34,806 nucleotides of DNA from Planctomycetota bacterium (GTDB taxonomy: Bacteria > Planctomycetota > Planctomycetia > Planctomycetales > Planctomycetaceae): the NCBI GenBank assembly GCA_018242565.1, contig JAFEBR010000740.1, positions 1-34,806 on the forward strand. Reading direction: 5' to 3'. The position numbers and the translations under genes are program-made. Of the stretch, positions 17,438 to 25,162 are shown one piece after another. The notes below the pieces were generated by a model, which saw nothing but the letters and a program-made list of their open reading frames with translations, was not told where the DNA came from and searched no databases. Within the stretch, counting starts at the first letter, position 1. Each line of letters opens with the position of its first letter.

Positions 17438-17902
17438 ATGGAACGTACTCTGATTCTGTTTAAACCCGACGCCGTTCAACGCCGCCTGGCGGGCACCTTG
17501 CTCTCCCGGCTGGAGAACAAAGGGCTGAAGATTGTCGGGCTGAAAATGCTGAAGGTCTCTAAGGAACTGTCGGCGAAACATTATGCCGAACACGTTTCCA
17601 AGCCTTTCTATCCGTTGCTCGAAGCGTTCATCACTTCGGGGCCCGTGATCGCCCTGGTTGCCGAAGGGCCTTCCGCTGTGGCGGTGGTCCGCGGCATGAT
17701 GGGACCGACCAACGGCGCTCAGGCGGCTCCTGGGACGATTCGTGGTGATTTCGGCGTCAGCCGGCAGATGAACCTGATGCATGGCAGCGACAGCGTCGAA
17801 GCGGCCAAGAAGGAAATCGACGTGTACTTCCGCCCTGAAGAACTCGTCAGCTATGACTCGTCGCTGAAAGACTGGGTCTGCGCAGCGGACGAAGCGAAGT
17901 AA
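17438..17902 (+). CDS. ndk: Nucleoside diphosphate kinase
   Basis: A 154-residue NDP kinase, which transfers the gamma-phosphate from ATP to nucleoside diphosphates through a phospho-histidine. Visible features are the N-terminal ERTLILFKPDAV with Lys9, the MMGPTNG loop (87-93), TIRGDFGVS (100-108) and the active-site NLMHGSDS with catalytic His115. NLMHG replaces the more common NxVHG, a conservative change. Length is normal. It follows the PLSKLE-repeat gene by six bases and is the last gene of the rlmN-led group. A GC-rich hairpin lies 20 nt after the stop. Confidence 0.97.
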   Translation: MERTLILFKPDAVQRRLAGTLLSRLENKGLKIVGLKMLKVSKELSAKHYAEHVSKPFYPLLEAFITSGPVIALVAEGPSAVAVVRGMMGPTNGAQAAPGTIRGDFGVSRQMNLMHGSDSVEAAKKEIDVYFRPEELVSYDSSLKDWVCAADEAK

Positions 17903-17921
17903 ATCGGGACAGCCCGGCTGA

Positions 17922-17944
17922 GGTCGCGAGCGCTCCTCGCGACC
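17922..17944 (+). terminator. GC-rich hairpin after ndk
   Basis: GGTCGCGAG (17922-17930) pairs perfectly with CTCGCGACC (17936-17944) over a 5-nt loop, 20 nt after the ndk stop. There is no U-tract, so it is a probable 3'-end or stability hairpin and not a classical terminator. The spacer on to 18129 shows nothing else I can support. Confidence 0.5.
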
Positions 17945-18129
17945 CCGCCGATCCCAACCGTGCGGGCCTTTTGTCCTGTGCGAGGAATGTGCCCCAAAGT
18001 GGCTGGCAGTCAGATTGAAGGCAAACGACGTGATCGACACGAGCCGTCACCTTCTGGCCCGCATGATACTCGCTAGCCGGCCCTGATTCTCGGGCTAGTG
18101 GGTTGGTTTCCCGCTCATCGGACTCAACG

Positions 18130-18538
18130 TCACTGCCCGATGAATTGAACTCCGAGGGAATTTGCCGCTCGGCACAATTCCTTGTCCAGCGAGGCCAGCG
18201 GCAGTTGCCGCCGCAACGCCAAATCGAGATCCGCCCCATCGCAGCTTGTCAGCATCTGGCTGCGGCACAGGGGCCACAAATGATCGAGCGCTTGTCCAGA
18301 GACATCCTCATCGATTTCGATCTCGAATTCCGCCAGCAACTGCACAAATCGAGAAGAATCGGCGGGAGAGATGTGTTGCGACAATTCCCCCATAGCCAGG
18401 ACATTGGTCACCGCTAAAAACCAATGCGCTGGAACCAGCGCGGATTCATTGAGAAGACGGTCTTGGATCTGGTCGCTGGGCGGCGTGCGTTCTTCAGCGA
18501 AACGCCCAGCCATTGTCATCGAACAATCGATGATTCAT
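18130..18538 (-). pseudogene. Degenerate VapC-type PIN-domain toxin
   Basis: VapC toxins are Mg-dependent RNases whose PIN fold needs about four acidic residues. This gene follows the Phd-type antitoxin by seven bases, in the usual order. Its natural start, the ATG at 18538, is followed by one extra base, so the VapC frame (IDCSMTMA...) has a stop just before it. The first in-frame ATG (18519) comes after the first catalytic Asp. The expected glutamate in a pattern like LEVxN is alanine (FLAVTNVL), and the usual Trp after MTMA is absent (AGRF). Later parts are well kept: VPAHWF, TSCDGADLDLALRR and PLASLDKEL with its acidic residues. It is most likely an inactivated toxin. An unusual start codon or a sequencing error could change the first point but not the Glu-to-Ala change. 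Confidence 0.75.
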
Positions 18539-18545
18539 GTGGAAT

Positions 18546-18812
18546 TCATCGGCGCCCCTCGTCGATCAGGTCGCGAACGCGCAGACCATCCAGTTGGTTT
18601 CTGCACGCCAACTCACGCATCTTCCGCACTGTCTCTCGACGGCTTTCGACCGAAGAAGTCTTCCGCACCGGAATCAGTCGCGCAATGGCGGTTCCGTGCC
18701 GGGTAATTGTAATTTCTTCGCCGCCGGCAACTCGATCCAAAAGCTCCGACAGGCGAGTTTTCGCCTCGCAGGCACCGACGACGTTCGCGGGACTTTTGGT
18801 TGTATCGTCCAT
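18546..18812 (-). CDS. Phd/YefM-type antitoxin
   Basis: An 88-residue protein of the prevent-host-death family. The N-terminal DNA-binding part shows ACEAKTRLSELLDRVAGGEEI followed by TITRHGTAIARLIPV (about 33-48), the classic Phd/YefM pattern. The C-terminal half (about 55-88) is charged and helical, as expected for a toxin-neutralising segment. Such antitoxins bind and block the partner toxin and repress their own operon. The partner gene downstream encodes a VapC-like protein that appears inactivated, so this may now be an orphan antitoxin. Confidence 0.88.
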   Translation of the reverse strand: MDDTTKSPANVVGACEAKTRLSELLDRVAGGEEITITRHGTAIARLIPVRKTSSVESRRETVRKMRELACRNQLDGLRVRDLIDEGRR

Positions 18813-19277
18813 CAGTTGGAATTCCCGGAAAGTACAGAACGGAATGCGACCGGTCTACGACCAGTCTGCGAGGATTGTGCTCGAAAATTAACAAGGACGT
18901 CTGCGATTCAGGAATGCGGTTGCCGACAGAATTCCTGTCTCAGAACACGACGGCATCCCCTGCAACCAGGAGAGATTCACCAGCGAAAACGATTGTTTAA
19001 ACACGCGGGGAACGCACATCTCGAAACAGTGCCCGGATTTCCAGGAACACGACATGCAGCCCGGTTCCCGCATCCCGTCGATTTCGAAAGTCCCCATCAT
19101 TTTTTGCGACAGACCCAATTTGCCGTGGCCTCCAGCCAAGACAAGAACTCAGCCGCATTTCAGAAGACCAACTCGACACCAGCATGGCCCGCCACCCAGG
19201 CCGGGACAGCCCGCGTGTGCGCTCCGCGCGGATCGGGTGATACCCCCGCCGGGCGCTCCGAGTTCGCTTATTAAAGG
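18813..19277. other. 465-nt gene-poor region
   Basis: Open frames here are short, lack ribosome sites and do not resemble known proteins. The sequence CGGGACAGCCCG near 19202 also occurs at 17905, after ndk, and may be a short dispersed element. The antitoxin promoter must lie at the left end (about 18813-18900). I could not assign its boxes. Confidence 0.4.
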
Positions 19278-19568
19278 CTAGCGTTCAATCATTTGCCCAT
19301 CGGCGTGGACGGCACGCCCAAATACATACGCCCCTTTTCGATCGTAGAAATTAAGAAAGTGTTGCTGTAGCTTGCCGGACGAATCGTAAATCTCTCCAGT
19401 CACGAGCCGGATTTTTAGATTTTTCCGATAGCGGTCATCATCGATCAGGGGCGAGGAGCCCTCATAGTATCGTTCGTAGGCGATAGACTTGCGTTCGACA
19501 ACCTTGCCGTCTGCTGAATAACCAATGAGAAACACTTGATTGCGGTGGACACGTGGTTTCGACGCCAT
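19278..19568 (-). CDS. Small unknown protein, 96 residues
   Basis: I do not recognise this protein. The start at 19568 is well supported: AGAGGA lies about seven bases upstream. The sequence has no signal peptide or membrane segment and reads as a small mixed alpha/beta, strand-rich domain (QVFLIGYSADGKVV, KIRLVTGEIYDSSGKL, QHFLNFYDRKGAYVFGRAV). It is flanked by gene-poor DNA on both sides and stands alone. The neighbouring TA remnant suggests an accessory location, which is inference. Confidence 0.6.
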   Translation of the reverse strand: MASKPRVHRNQVFLIGYSADGKVVERKSIAYERYYEGSSPLIDDDRYRKNLKIRLVTGEIYDSSGKLQQHFLNFYDRKGAYVFGRAVHADGQMIER

Positions 19569-20062
19569 TTTTAATCCTCTGAATCGAGACGATCGAGTTT
19601 CAACGACGGCGTGCTCGAAATCCTGTCTGTCCCGTTTCCAGTGGTGGAGTTGTCCGCTTTATAATGAATTGTTCACGATTTTAGAATTCGCGAATCGGAG
19701 TGGTCTTAAAAGCGGCCGCGCAGAATTGCGAGTCCTGGCGATTCCACAGATAGGCCGGGCAATCAGGGCGACCATCGCCCACGCCGGTAGCGCTGATCGA
19801 ATACCGCCATCGACTTTGGGTGACGGGAGATTCACACGATTCGGCGATCATGGCTGCTGTCGTGCCTTGTGCCTGCGGCTGGGGAACTTGCTGGTCCGGT
19901 GCTATCTGGCGGCGATTTTGGCAGAGTCGATGAGCGGATTCATCCGGTGTAGGGAGGGCACGCGGATACCGCCGGGATGAACCCGACGGCTCGCTGGAGT
20001 TTGATGTTCGGTGGGGGCCATGTGGATGGCACAAGGGTGGCGACGCTTGAGGCCTGGTCCCG
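19569..20062. other. 494-nt gene-poor region
   Basis: A minus-strand open frame (19681-20337) overlaps the membrane-protein gene and ends in a Ser/Arg/Cys-rich sequence unlike any family I know, so I do not call it. A TATAAT at 19660-19665 on the plus strand lacks a convincing -35 box. Nothing else is supported. Confidence 0.4.
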
Positions 20063-21463
20063 TTATTTTTTCCGCGCCGGCGCGTCGGCACCGGCGGTTG
20101 GCGATTCGAGCTGAATCTGAGTGAAGATGCCGATCCGGGCGTCGTGCAGTCGGCGTAACTGCATGGCGAAATACTCGTCGGAGGCAAAAAAGAAGCCGGT
20201 GTGGCGTTTGACCAGTTCGGGGAGCGGGACTCCCTGCGAAATCTCTTGAGCCAGGGCCTCGGCATGTTCCTTGCGAGGGGCGGTTGTGGACCAGCCGGCA
20301 ACCACATAGGCCGGATACAGCAGGAATTGGACGACACACAGACCGGCGGTAACGATGTGCTTCCAGCGGTCGGGGGCGCACCGCACGGCCGCCAGGTAAA
20401 TCGCCACCAGGAGTGGGCAGATTAACGTGAAATACCGCGCCGCCAGGACGGCGCGTTCTCCCATTCCGGAACGGCCCCAGGCGATGGCGGCCGCCAGTCC
20501 CAGGTGGGCAAGCAGGACGAGGGCGACGCCGAAGCGGGCTAATCGGCTGGAACGTGATTGATCGGTTCCATGCCAGAGCCACCACAGTGCGGCCGCCGAG
20601 AGTGTCAGGCTCAACAGGGCCACGGGATACCCGATGACACGCACAATGGCGCCGAATGCCATTCCAAATTCCAGAATCACATGGCGGACCAGCAGTCCTT
20701 TATCGGTCGCGGCGGGGTGCAACGCGGCCCGGGGGACATACGTCAGCAGACACTCCACCGGGATGATCAGCAACAGCGCCAGAGCCAGGACTTGAGTGCC
20801 CCGGGAAACGGGAGTGCGATAGTCGTGCTTCCACCAGACACAGGCGGCAAAAAACGGGGCGAGGGCCAGACCGCAGGCAATTCCTGCCGCGGAACAGAGT
20901 GGCCAGAGGGCCAGCATCAGTCCCAGGCAAATGAGTCGCGACTTGGTGGGGCGTTCGCAATCGGCAAACAGGGCCGCCGCCAGGCAGCCAAAGCAACCGG
21001 CGATGACCAACTGCACCTGGAACGACATCACCAGATTCGCGGCGTGGCCCCAATTGAGCAGTAGCGCGGGAAAGAAGGCGTCGCTCCAGACCCACGTTCC
21101 GCGAATTCGTCGAATCAGCCACAACAAGCCGGCGCTGGTGGCACTCATGAGGGCCCAGCTGAGAAACATACCCGCGCGAAATTCGTGGCCCGTCAGTCGG
21201 TCGAGTCCAATCAGAATCAAGCGGGGGATGAGAATGCGATGTTCGTTATGCGGCGCCCAGAGTGTCTGCCAATTGATGGGGCGCTCGCCGGTCAGGAACG
21301 GCACGACGCCGTCCCATTCATCCCAGAATGGAACCCGGATTCCGAACCACAGAATCAAGCCCCCCGTCAACAATGTCAAAGCCGCCCACGACAGCCAGAC
21401 AAACCAGGTGGTGCGGGCCGGTGTGGTGGAGAGGGATTGAATGCGAGGCGCAGTTGCAGACAT
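20063..21463 (-). CDS. Polytopic membrane protein, possible GT-C-type glycosyltransferase
   Basis: A 466-residue membrane protein with about ten hydrophobic segments: about 20-42, 100-115, 130-150, 150-168, 178-200, 222-242, 270-290, 300-318, 335-352 and 370-388. The first external loop holds the acidic motif VPFWDEWDGV (about 44-53), a pattern like the catalytic Asp-rich loop of GT-C glycosyltransferases such as PMT/ArnT-type enzymes. The C-terminal 80 residues (KEHAEALAQEISQGVPL, then FFFASDEYFAMQLRRL) look soluble. A GT-C assignment rests on this motif and topology only. Another function is possible. It has no close operon partner. Confidence 0.75.
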   Translation of the reverse strand: MSATAPRIQSLSTTPARTTWFVWLSWAALTLLTGGLILWFGIRVPFWDEWDGVVPFLTGERPINWQTLWAPHNEHRILIPRLILIGLDRLTGHEFRAGMFLSWALMSATSAGLLWLIRRIRGTWVWSDAFFPALLLNWGHAANLVMSFQVQLVIAGCFGCLAAALFADCERPTKSRLICLGLMLALWPLCSAAGIACGLALAPFFAACVWWKHDYRTPVSRGTQVLALALLLIIPVECLLTYVPRAALHPAATDKGLLVRHVILEFGMAFGAIVRVIGYPVALLSLTLSAAALWWLWHGTDQSRSSRLARFGVALVLLAHLGLAAAIAWGRSGMGERAVLAARYFTLICPLLVAIYLAAVRCAPDRWKHIVTAGLCVVQFLLYPAYVVAGWSTTAPRKEHAEALAQEISQGVPLPELVKRHTGFFFASDEYFAMQLRRLHDARIGIFTQIQLESPTAGADAPARKK

Positions 21464-21779
21464 CGTGGCAGTCGTGAACGGAGCTCAGAATCAGGAGAAC
21501 GCGAAGACACTGGTTCGGCCGCACGAGAGGAGTGTTCGTCGGCTGCCAGTTGGCTGTGCGTGGTATCGAAATCGACGATCCTGGTCAATTGGCAATGAGA
21601 TCAGGCGAATTGGACGTCGGCATGCACGCTCCCCGAGTTGCGGGGGCCGATGACCAGGAGTCGTGAATTGAGACGGATCGATTGTGCGCCGGTGGATTGC
21701 GCTGCTAGCCACGCCGGTGCTATCGAACCGCGGGACTGGACCAGATTTTGGCTTCCGGAAAAAAAATGGAAAACCCCCC
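21464..21779. other. Spacer upstream of the membrane-protein gene
   Basis: A 316-nt stretch between the membrane-protein start and the small-RNA promoter. Open frames in it have no ribosome site. It contains TTCCGGAA followed by an A-run near 21753-21766. I see no gene. Confidence 0.4.
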
Positions 21780-21808
21780 TTGACCTGTTTTGGAATCGCC
21801 GATATTTT
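21780..21808 (+). promoter_or_regulatory. Sigma70-type promoter for a candidate small RNA
   Basis: TTGACC (21780-21785), a 17-nt spacer, then TATTTT (21803-21808). This is a strong match to the sigma70 consensus with ideal spacing. No plus-strand protein gene follows. The only downstream feature is the terminator ending at 21923. Transcription should start near 21815. Confidence 0.65.
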
Positions 21809-21814
21809 CCCGCC

Positions 21815-21923
21815 CACACTTGACGCAGCAAACGCAGCAACAAGTGATTAACAAGCCAATCGCCCCGGAAGTAGTGGATGTCCTTTGCCCCCCTGGGACC
21901 CGCTGCTTCCGGGTGTTTTTTTT
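21815..21923 (+). ncRNA. Candidate small RNA of about 109 nt
   Basis: A promoter at 21780-21808 points into this stretch, which ends in a strong intrinsic terminator. CCCGGAAG (21864-21871) pairs with CTTCCGGG (21906-21913), and the stem extends inward by about ten more pairs, including G-U pairs, to a C-rich loop (TTTGCCCCCCT). Eight T residues (21916-21923) follow. The 5' part contains a perfect tandem 9-mer, ACGCAGCAA, at 21823-21831 and 21832-21840. The C-rich loop could pair with G-rich ribosome binding sites, as in several known regulatory RNAs (inference). It does not match 6S, SRP RNA or tmRNA signatures. It is convergent with the phosphodiesterase gene. Confidence 0.55.
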
Positions 21924-21946
21924 GCGCGGGCCCAAATCGCATCGGG

Positions 21947-22453
21947 TCAACCGACCGAAGATCCGGAGTCAACGACCTGCAGGTGGGTGACACCGAGATC
22001 GTCGAGATCCACGATGGCAATCGTGCGCGGGTTGGCGCGATAGAGCGCACCGGGATTCAGCACCAGCGTGCGCCCGACCTGGTGGTATTCCGGGACATGA
22101 GTGTGGCCGTAACACACGAGGTCCCACTGACCGCTCTGAATGGTCTGTTCAAACAGATCCCGGTCGTCGCTGTGCAGCCAGGCGATTTTTCTCCCGCCGA
22201 GGTCGAGTGAGCCAAATCGGTCGTGGCAGGTCAGCCCGCACATTTCGATGGCGTCGCGAAGTTCCCGTTCGTCGTAGTCAACATTTCCGAACACGAAATG
22301 GGCCGGCCAGCGGGCAAACAGCGAGACGATGTCTGGTGAACCCAGGTCCCCGCAATGCAAGACCGCGGACACGTCTTGCTGCTCGAGGATCCGAACCGCC
22401 GCGGCCGTTGAGCCCAGGTGCCCATGTGTATCGCTGACAACGCCAAGGCGCAT
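21947..22453 (-). CDS. YfcE/MJ0936-type metallophosphoesterase
   Basis: A 168-residue cytoplasmic calcineurin-like phosphodiesterase, matching the usual YfcE length. The two-metal site is complete: Asp8 and His10 (SDTHG), Asp36 (HCGD), Asn57 (FGNVD), His94 (LHSDD) and His117/His119 (YGHTHV). The family hydrolyses phosphodiester bonds in vitro. The physiological substrate is not known. It is preceded by 203 nt with no gene and followed by the small-RNA locus on the other strand. Confidence 0.92.
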   Translation of the reverse strand: MRLGVVSDTHGHLGSTAAAVRILEQQDVSAVLHCGDLGSPDIVSLFARWPAHFVFGNVDYDERELRDAIEMCGLTCHDRFGSLDLGGRKIAWLHSDDRDLFEQTIQSGQWDLVCYGHTHVPEYHQVGRTLVLNPGALYRANPRTIAIVDLDDLGVTHLQVVDSGSSVG

Positions 22454-22656
22454 GAGTGTCTTCCCCAGGGTTCAGGAAAAAATGAATTCGGAACCGTGGC
22501 GCAAATTTTGACAAATTGCGGCCGGGAATGACAGGACCTTGAACAAGGCCTGGCCCGGAAAAGAACCCGGCCGTCTCGATCGTCGTCCGATCGGCATGAG
22601 TGTTACGCCTGCCGATTGGTGTGTGGGCACAGTCGAAAACTCTGCCACGAATCGCG

Positions 22657-22944
22657 TCAGCGGGGGTCCTGCAGGCCCTCGACGTAATCTTTGGCTTCCT
22701 TAAGCCCCACGCCAGTCTGCTCTCGGTAGAGCTTGATGGCTTCGATTTTCTGTCCCGATTGCAGGCAGTCCAGGATTTTCTGGTCCACATCCTGGTGCGG
22801 ATTGATTCCCAGATGATCCAGGATCAGATCGAGTTTCCGCTCGATGCGACTGTTGTTCGACGGCGGTGTGCACCGGCGCGCCAGCGAGAATAACACCACG
22901 ATCAGAGTTCCCAGGGACAGCCAGAAGACGGCGTCATCAAACAT
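22657..22944 (-). CDS. Membrane-anchored protein with an L7/L12 C-terminal-like domain
   Basis: A 95-residue protein. I start it at the ATG at 22944, with GGAG six bases upstream. An earlier in-frame start lacks such a site. It has one N-terminal membrane helix (FWLSLGTLIVVLFSLA, about 7-22), a charged linker that may be a short coiled coil (SRIERKLDLILDHLG), and a C-terminal segment SGQKIEAIKLYREQTGVGL then KEAKDYVEGL. The last part closely follows the helix-turn pattern of the ribosomal protein L7/L12 C-terminal domain. In the ribosome that domain recruits translation GTPases. Here it sits on a membrane anchor, so a different partner is likely. The function is unknown. Confidence 0.85.
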   Translation of the reverse strand: MFDDAVFWLSLGTLIVVLFSLARRCTPPSNNSRIERKLDLILDHLGINPHQDVDQKILDCLQSGQKIEAIKLYREQTGVGLKEAKDYVEGLQDPR

Positions 22945-22992
22945 CGTAGGCTCCAGACAATTTGTAGGAATGTCCCTGGTGATGATTCGCAA

Positions 22993-23452
22993 ACCCGGCG
23001 AAATTCGCCGGCAACCGCGCTGGGCTGGGCCAGGGTGCCCATTTGCACCTGCTTACGCCAAATTCGGTTTCCGGCAGGGTTGGCGCCGGACGTCAATTTC
23101 CAGAGGGTTGCTGATTTTCAGGGTTTTGAGATGTCAGTTCCGGTCAGGTGAAAACATCAAGGCACAGTCACTGAGGGGCGTGATTCGCAATTCTCCACCC
23201 TGTACAGGCACAACGTGACATCGGCGCGAATGGATCATGACGAACGCCCCGCCGGGTCAAATTCTTTATGCCCCGTGGAGTCAGGAAGTTTTCGGGAATC
23301 CGTATCCGATCTGCGGTGTACACGGGCACCGACAGTGCTGGATGAACGCGGACCGAAGTGTGTCAATCGGGCCGGCTGCCTGCAACATCTCGCCGACGCA
23401 GGCGGGAATCGCGCCCGGTAACGTGTGTGGGAACTGCGGTCAGCCGGGACGT
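22993..23452. other. 460-nt spacer upstream of the L7/L12-like gene
   Basis: It contains the near-perfect palindrome described separately (22995-23011). A plus-strand frame from 23237 is Cys-rich (CGNCG) but overlaps the ROK gene, has no ribosome site and is not called. No other feature is supported. Confidence 0.4.
22995..23011. promoter_or_regulatory. 17-bp palindrome upstream of the L7/L12-like gene
   Basis: CCGGCGAA (22995-23002), one A, then TTCGCCGG (23004-23011). It lies 51 nt upstream of the gene start at 22944, a fitting position for a dimeric regulator's operator. It could also be an RNA hairpin, but the one-base centre makes a DNA site more likely. Confidence 0.4.
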
Positions 23453-24466
23453 TTACCGTCGAAAACACTCACGCGCCAGTGCCAGTGCGCCGTGGATGAC
23501 GACCTCTTCGCCAAGTGCCGCGGGGACGATCGCCGCGATGTTGGCAAACGGTTCAAACACTTCAGCGCGGCAGGCTGCGCGGACGGGCTCAAAGAACAGT
23601 GTTTCCCCCAACAGCGAGACACCGCCACCAATCACGATCCGGGCCGGGTTAATCAGCGAAATCGCCTGAGCCAGGGCCCAACCCAGCGTACTGGTGGAGT
23701 CCGCGAGTAAGTCCTGGCTCAATGGATCGCCTTGTGCGGCGGCCTGCCCGATCATACGGGCGGTGATGCGTTGCACATCGCCTTCTGCCAGCTGCAACAA
23801 CCGTTCGATTCTCACCGGAGTTTTTGATGACGCACTGGCCGGGTGTGTCGCCAGTGCTTCGGCAATCGCCTGTCGGCAGCGGTACTCCATGCCGAATCCC
23901 GAAGCGATCGACTCGACCGTGCGCCCGGGAACATTCACGCGGAACGGACGGGGGCCCGGGCGCAGGTGACCGATTTCGAGGGCCCCGGCTCCGCTTCCCC
24001 GAAAGATCTGGCCGTGTTCAATGAGACCTCCGCCGATGCCCGATCCCACGGTGACATACATCACCGGATCGAAGCCACGCCCGGCTCCGAAATGTGCTTC
24101 CGCGTAAGCGGCCGTATCGGCGTCATTATGCAGAATGGCGGGCCAGCCGAATTGCGTCGAGATCCATTCGACCAGGGGAAAACTCCCCCAGCCGGCCACC
24201 TGATTGCTGGTCACCACGCGGCCGGCCTGGGTATCGACGGGGCCGCCGAACCCAATGCCAACGCCCACGATCTGGTTCCGTTCCAGCCCCGACTGTTTCA
24301 GCAATTCATCGACGCCCGCGATAATCTGCTGCTGGATGCGCTCGGCTCGCTGAGACGCATCAATGGCGCCGCGCCAGAAAGCACGGCACGGTTCGCCAGA
24401 GCCGTGCCCAATGGCGATTTGCAGTTTCGTGCCACCGATTTCAATTCCGAGGTACCAGCCTGACAT
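23453..24466 (-). CDS. ROK-family sugar kinase-like protein without the zinc motif
   Basis: A 337-residue ROK protein with an actin-like ATPase fold. Visible are the phosphate loop GIEIGGTKLQ (7-16), GIGFGGPVD, the catalytic NDAD with TAAYAEA, the glycine-rich VGSGIGGGLI and EIGHLRPG. The usual zinc-binding CxCGxxGCxE segment is replaced by a stretch with no cysteine (PFRVNVPGRTVESIASG), keeping only the glutamate. There is no N-terminal helix-turn-helix, so it is a kinase type and not a NagC/Mlc-type repressor. It follows the SIS-domain isomerase by eight bases, so the pair is an operon and the substrate is probably a sugar or sugar phosphate made or used by that enzyme. Confidence 0.9.
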   Translation of the reverse strand: MSGWYLGIEIGGTKLQIAIGHGSGEPCRAFWRGAIDASQRAERIQQQIIAGVDELLKQSGLERNQIVGVGIGFGGPVDTQAGRVVTSNQVAGWGSFPLVEWISTQFGWPAILHNDADTAAYAEAHFGAGRGFDPVMYVTVGSGIGGGLIEHGQIFRGSGAGALEIGHLRPGPRPFRVNVPGRTVESIASGFGMEYRCRQAIAEALATHPASASSKTPVRIERLLQLAEGDVQRITARMIGQAAAQGDPLSQDLLADSTSTLGWALAQAISLINPARIVIGGGVSLLGETLFFEPVRAACRAEVFEPFANIAAIVPAALGEEVVIHGALALARECFRR

Positions 24467-24474
24467 TGGGTCGC

Positions 24475-25116
24475 TCAGGAGGCTTTGAAGACAGCGGTCT
24501 TGTGGGTGCTGTTGTCGTACCGGCCGACGTGGTTGACGCGGCCGTACAAATCATTGAGAACCCAGTGAAAGACGGTGAGATGCACACACTCGACCATCCC
24601 CATATCCCACAGGGGGACGTGCAGGCTTTTCGTTGCCAGCTTAAGCAACTTGCCCCCATCGTAGCCGGTCACACCCCAGGTGGTGATTCCATGAGCATTC
24701 GCCCATTCGACGGCTTTGAGGACATTGGGGCTGTTGCCACTGCCGCTGATGGCGACGAGCATGTCACCAGAACTTCCGTAGTTCTTCAGTTGCTCAACAA
24801 ACACCCGGTCGAAGCCTTCGTCGTTGCCCCACGCCAGAATGTTGGGCGTGTTATCGGTCAGGCTGAGGATTTTCAGACGCCGGGCCTGGTCGTTGGTGAA
24901 GTCCTCGCGCTTCAGCGTGTTTTTCCCGGCGTCGGCACAGAAGTGCGAGGCGTTGGAACCGCTACCACCGTTGCCACAGACAAACACGAACTTCTGATTC
25001 TTCCAGGCGGCGTACATATCGGACGCCAGACCTTCTAACTGCGAAAGATCGAGCGTTTGAAAGACTTCCGAACAACGCTCGAGGTACTCTTTTGGATTTA
25101 GCTCTGCACCCAACAT
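24475..25116 (-). CDS. GmhA-like SIS-domain phosphosugar isomerase
   Basis: A 213-residue SIS-domain protein close to GmhA, which converts sedoheptulose 7-phosphate to glycero-manno-heptose 7-phosphate. Features are [19 protein letters not shown] (phosphate loop, His58 and Asp62), [27 protein letters not shown] (about 123-136) and the C-terminal pair His179/His184 in ECVHLTVFH. GmhA normally has Glu and Gln at the positions of Asp62 and Glu176, so two metal ligands are conservatively altered and the substrate may differ. It is first in an operon with the ROK gene. An inverted repeat lies 28 nt upstream of its start. Confidence 0.85.
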   Translation of the reverse strand: MLGAELNPKEYLERCSEVFQTLDLSQLEGLASDMYAAWKNQKFVFVCGNGGSGSNASHFCADAGKNTLKREDFTNDQARRLKILSLTDNTPNILAWGNDEGFDRVFVEQLKNYGSSGDMLVAISGSGNSPNVLKAVEWANAHGITTWGVTGYDGGKLLKLATKSLHVPLWDMGMVECVHLTVFHWVLNDLYGRVNHVGRYDNSTHKTAVFKAS

Positions 25117-25143
25117 GACTCGACTCCAAAGAAAAAACGGATC

Positions 25144-25162
25144 GTTCGACGCGCGGTCGAAC
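25144..25162. promoter_or_regulatory. Inverted repeat in the gmhA-like/ATPase divergent region
   Basis: GTTCGAC (25144-25150), loop GCGCG, then GTCGAAC (25156-25162), a perfect 7-bp inverted repeat. It is 28 nt before the isomerase ATG, in the 222-nt spacer between that gene and the divergent P-type ATPase operon. It is a candidate operator or a 5'-UTR hairpin. Confidence 0.45.

Noticed and set aside
19681-20337. Minus-strand open frame of 218 codons
   Set aside because: It overlaps the membrane-protein gene in another frame and is rich in Ser, Pro and Arg, typical of a shadow frame in GC-rich DNA.
21815-21923. Known RNA (SRP RNA, 6S RNA or tmRNA) in the small-RNA locus
   Set aside because: CCGGAAG resembles the SRP tetraloop region, but the flanking SRP consensus is absent; length does not suit 6S; there is no tRNA-like end for tmRNA.
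23237-23710. Cys-rich plus-strand open frame with CGNCG
   Set aside because: No ribosome site; more than half of it lies antisense to the ROK gene; no family match.
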